Shown here in pieces: positions 5,861 through 7,720 of a stretch of DNA of 7,720 nucleotides. The notes beneath the pieces were generated by a model that saw only the letters and a list, made by a program, of their open reading frames with translations, was not told where the DNA came from and did not search any database. The position numbers and the translations under genes were made by a program. The stretch's first letter is position 1. Each line of letters begins with the position of its first letter. Source of the stretch: a bacterium (lineage in GTDB: Bacteria; Bipolaricaulota; Bipolaricaulia; UBA7950; UBA9294); NCBI GenBank assembly GCA_030671645.1, contig DAOVHV010000041.1, forward strand, positions 1-7,720, in the 5' to 3' direction.

Positions 5861-7720
5861 AGATCCTTCTTCAGTTTTCGGATTTCGTCGCGTACCGTAG
5901 CGGCCAATTCAAACTCCAACCGATCGGCTGCCGTATGCATCTTGTCCTCGAGATCTCTGATGAGGTCGAGCACCTCTTCCTTCGACTGCGGTTGCGGTCG
6001 TTCGCGAACCTCTTGAGGCTGCGCCTGAACGCCCCGAAGTGCTTGTACGATATCGGTGATTTCTCGTTCCACCGTCTTGGGGACGATGCCGTGTTCCTCA
6101 TTGTACTTTGCCTGGATGGCCCGGCGCCGGTTCGTCTCGTTGACGGCGTAGCGAATGGAATCCGTCTGTTTGTCCGCATAGAGAAGCACCTTGCCGTGAA
6201 CGTTTCGAGCCGCTCGGCCGATCGTCTGAATCAGTGAGGTTCCGGATCGCAAGAAGCCTTCCTTATCCGCATCCAATACAGCCACCAGCGATACTTCGGG
6301 GAGGTCGAGGCCCTCGCGTAACAAATTAATCCCCACCAGTACGTCGAACTTGCCGAGCCGGAGATCGCGCAGAATGTCGATGCGATCGAGCGTGTCGATC
6401 TCGGAGTGCAGGTAGCGGGCGCGGATGCCGACTTCGACCAGATACTCGGTCAGATCCTCGGACATACGCTTGGTGAGCGTGGTGATCAGCACGCGTTCGG
6501 AGCGCTCGATAACGGTGCGAACTTCTTCCAACAGATGATCGACCTGCCCCTTGACCGGATGGATCGTCACCTCGGGATCGATCAATCCGGTGGGGCGGAT
6601 GAGTTGTTCAACGATCTTCTGAGAGTGATCGTATTCATAGGGACCGGGCGTGGCCGACATGAACACGACATGGTGTATGCGCTCCTCGAATTCGGTGAAC
6701 ATGAGCGGGCGGTTGTCCAGTGCGGAGGGCAGCCGGAAGCCGTAGTCCACCAACGTTGTCTTTCGAGATCGATCGCCGTGATACATGCCGCGAATCTGTG
6801 GTACGGTTTGATGCGACTCGTCGATCACGAGCAGGAAGTCCGACGGGAAATAGTCGATGAGTACAGAGGGAGGTTGTCCTACTCGACGGCCATCGAGGTG
6901 GCGAGAGTAGTTTTCGATACCCGAGCAATAGCCCATTTCTTGGATCATCTCGATGTCATAGCGCGTGCGCTGTTCCAGACGCTGGGCCTCCAGCAGTCGT
7001 CCCGATTCCTTGAACTGCTTGAGCCGTAATTCCAGTTCCGCACTGATGGCATCGACCGCCTGTTCCAGTCGTTCGATGGGAGTGATGAAGTGTGAGGCTG
7101 GGTAGATGTGTATTTCGTCGGTCTCGCGAATCGGGTGTCCGGTGATGGGATCAAGGATAGCGATCCGATCGATTTCGTCGCCGAAGAATTCCAATCGAAT
7201 TATCTTCTCTTCATAGGCGGGAATGATCTCCAGTGTGTCGCCGCGGGCTCGGAACGTCCCTCGTTCGAATCCGATCTCGTTGCGCGTGTACTGCAGCTGA
7301 ATCATCGATCGCATGATGTCGTCGCGATCCCTCATTTCGCCGCGGGACAGCGTCAGAGACATATCGCGATAACTGTCCGGTGATCCCAGGCCATAGATGC
7401 AGGAAACCGAAGCCACAATGATGACGTCGCGCCGCTCGAACAGCGAGGACGTAGCGGCATGACGCAGTCGATCGATCTCGTCGTTGATCGATGAATCCTT
7501 CTCGATAAAGGTATCCGTTTGGGGCATGTAAGCTTCAGGTTGGTAGTAGTCATAGTACGACACGAAGTAGTGCACGGCGTTGTCCGGGAATAGCTCGCGC
7601 AGCTCGCCGCAAAGCTGAGCGGTCAGCGTCTTGTTATGGGCGATGATGAGTGTGGGGCGTTGAATCTCTTGGATGACGTTGGCGATGGTGAATGTCTTCC
7701 CCGTTCCCGTCGCACCCAAC
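5857..7720 (-). CDS. uvrB: UvrABC excinuclease subunit B, 5' end outside the window
   Basis: UvrB is the helicase-like subunit that receives damaged DNA from UvrA, inserts a beta-hairpin between the strands to verify the lesion, and recruits UvrC for the dual incision. About 620 residues are visible. By comparison with E. coli UvrB, roughly 35-40 N-terminal residues lie beyond the right edge; the first visible Leu codon (TTG) is internal to the motif LLGATGTGKT. Counting from that Leu, Walker A is GATGTGKT (2-9), the hairpin region includes YYDYYQPEAY (about 55-64), the DEAD-like Walker B is DESH (300-303), motif III is SATPG (355-359) and motif VI is QTIGRAARN (498-506). A Pro/Gln-rich linker (about 565-580) leads to the C-terminal UVR domain (581-616), the helical hairpin that contacts UvrC and UvrA. 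No key residue appears missing. The stop overlaps uvrA as ATGA. The promoter and any LexA operator would lie outside the window, so SOS control cannot be judged. Confidence 0.98.
   Translation of the reverse strand, partial: LGATGTGKTFTIANVIQEIQRPTLIIAHNKTLTAQLCGELRELFPDNAVHYFVSYYDYYQPEAYMPQTDTFIEKDSSINDEIDRLRHAATSSLFERRDVIIVASVSCIYGLGSPDSYRDMSLTLSRGEMRDRDDIMRSMIQLQYTRNEIGFERGTFRARGDTLEIIPAYEEKIIRLEFFGDEIDRIAILDPITGHPIRETDEIHIYPASHFITPIERLEQAVDAISAELELRLKQFKESGRLLEAQRLEQRTRYDIEMIQEMGYCSGIENYSRHLDGRRVGQPPSVLIDYFPSDFLLVIDESHQTVPQIRGMYHGDRSRKTTLVDYGFRLPSALDNRPLMFTEFEERIHHVVFMSATPGPYEYDHSQKIVEQLIRPTGLIDPEVTIHPVKGQVDHLLEEVRTVIERSERVLITTLTKRMSEDLTEYLVEVGIRARYLHSEIDTLDRIDILRDLRLGKFDVLVGINLLREGLDLPEVSLVAVLDADKEGFLRSGTSLIQTIGRAARNVHGKVLLYADKQTDSIRYAVNETNRRRAIQAKYNEEHGIVPKTVEREITDIVQALRGVQAQPQEVRERPQPQSKEEVLDLIRDLEDKMHTAADRLEFELAATVRDEIRKLKKDL
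5864..5868 (-). promoter_or_regulatory. Closely spaced ribosome binding site of uvrA
   Basis: AAGGA on the - strand is only 3 bases from the ATG at 5860, within the last uvrB codons. The short spacing suggests a weak independent site, so uvrA translation probably depends on ribosomes finishing uvrB through the ATGA overlap. Confidence 0.45.

Noticed and set aside
6406..7029. Open frame of 207 codons on the + strand inside uvrB
   Set aside because: It is opposite the conserved helicase core of UvrB and is explained by the codon bias of the real gene.
7717..7719. TTG as a start codon for uvrB
   Set aside because: It encodes a Leu just before the Walker A motif; family members have about 35-40 residues before this point, so the gene is cut by the window edge.

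Overview
The window is almost entirely coding and has two blocks that converge on a 38-base gap at 2182-2219. It carries no RNA gene, mobile element, CRISPR array or promoter that I can support. No stretch over 300 bases lacks a gene. The promoters of both blocks must lie outside the window, because each block is already open at its window edge.

Left block, + strand, 3-2181: three tightly packed genes. The first is the C-terminal part of an unrecognised beta-rich, possibly outer-membrane protein. Two lipoproteins follow, built almost wholly of PKD (Ig-like beta-sandwich) domains, two in the first and three in the second. Overlaps of 4 and 16 bases indicate one transcript with translational coupling. 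All three products look exported, so the block probably makes cell-envelope or surface components. Their ligand or partner cannot be read from the sequence.

Right block, - strand, read from 7720 down to 2220: uvrB (5' end cut by the window edge), then uvrA, then a gene for an unrecognised secreted protein made of two related repeats. Both junctions are 4-base ATGA overlaps. UvrA and UvrB together form the damage-recognition complex of bacterial nucleotide excision repair: UvrA finds the lesion and loads UvrB, and UvrB verifies it and recruits the UvrC nuclease. uvrC is not in the window. The secreted protein has no evident link to DNA repair and probably shares the transcript by position.

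Organism: a bacterium with moderately high GC. Lipoproteins whose +2 residue is not Asp, plus an amphipathic beta-strand protein, fit a diderm. The uvrB-uvrA order is common in several phyla. Abundant PKD lipoproteins would suit an uncultured lineage such as Bipolaricaulota, but that is a weak guess. Most of the window is ordinary. The parts worth a second look are the coupled PKD lipoprotein block and the repeat-built secreted protein translated from the end of uvrA.
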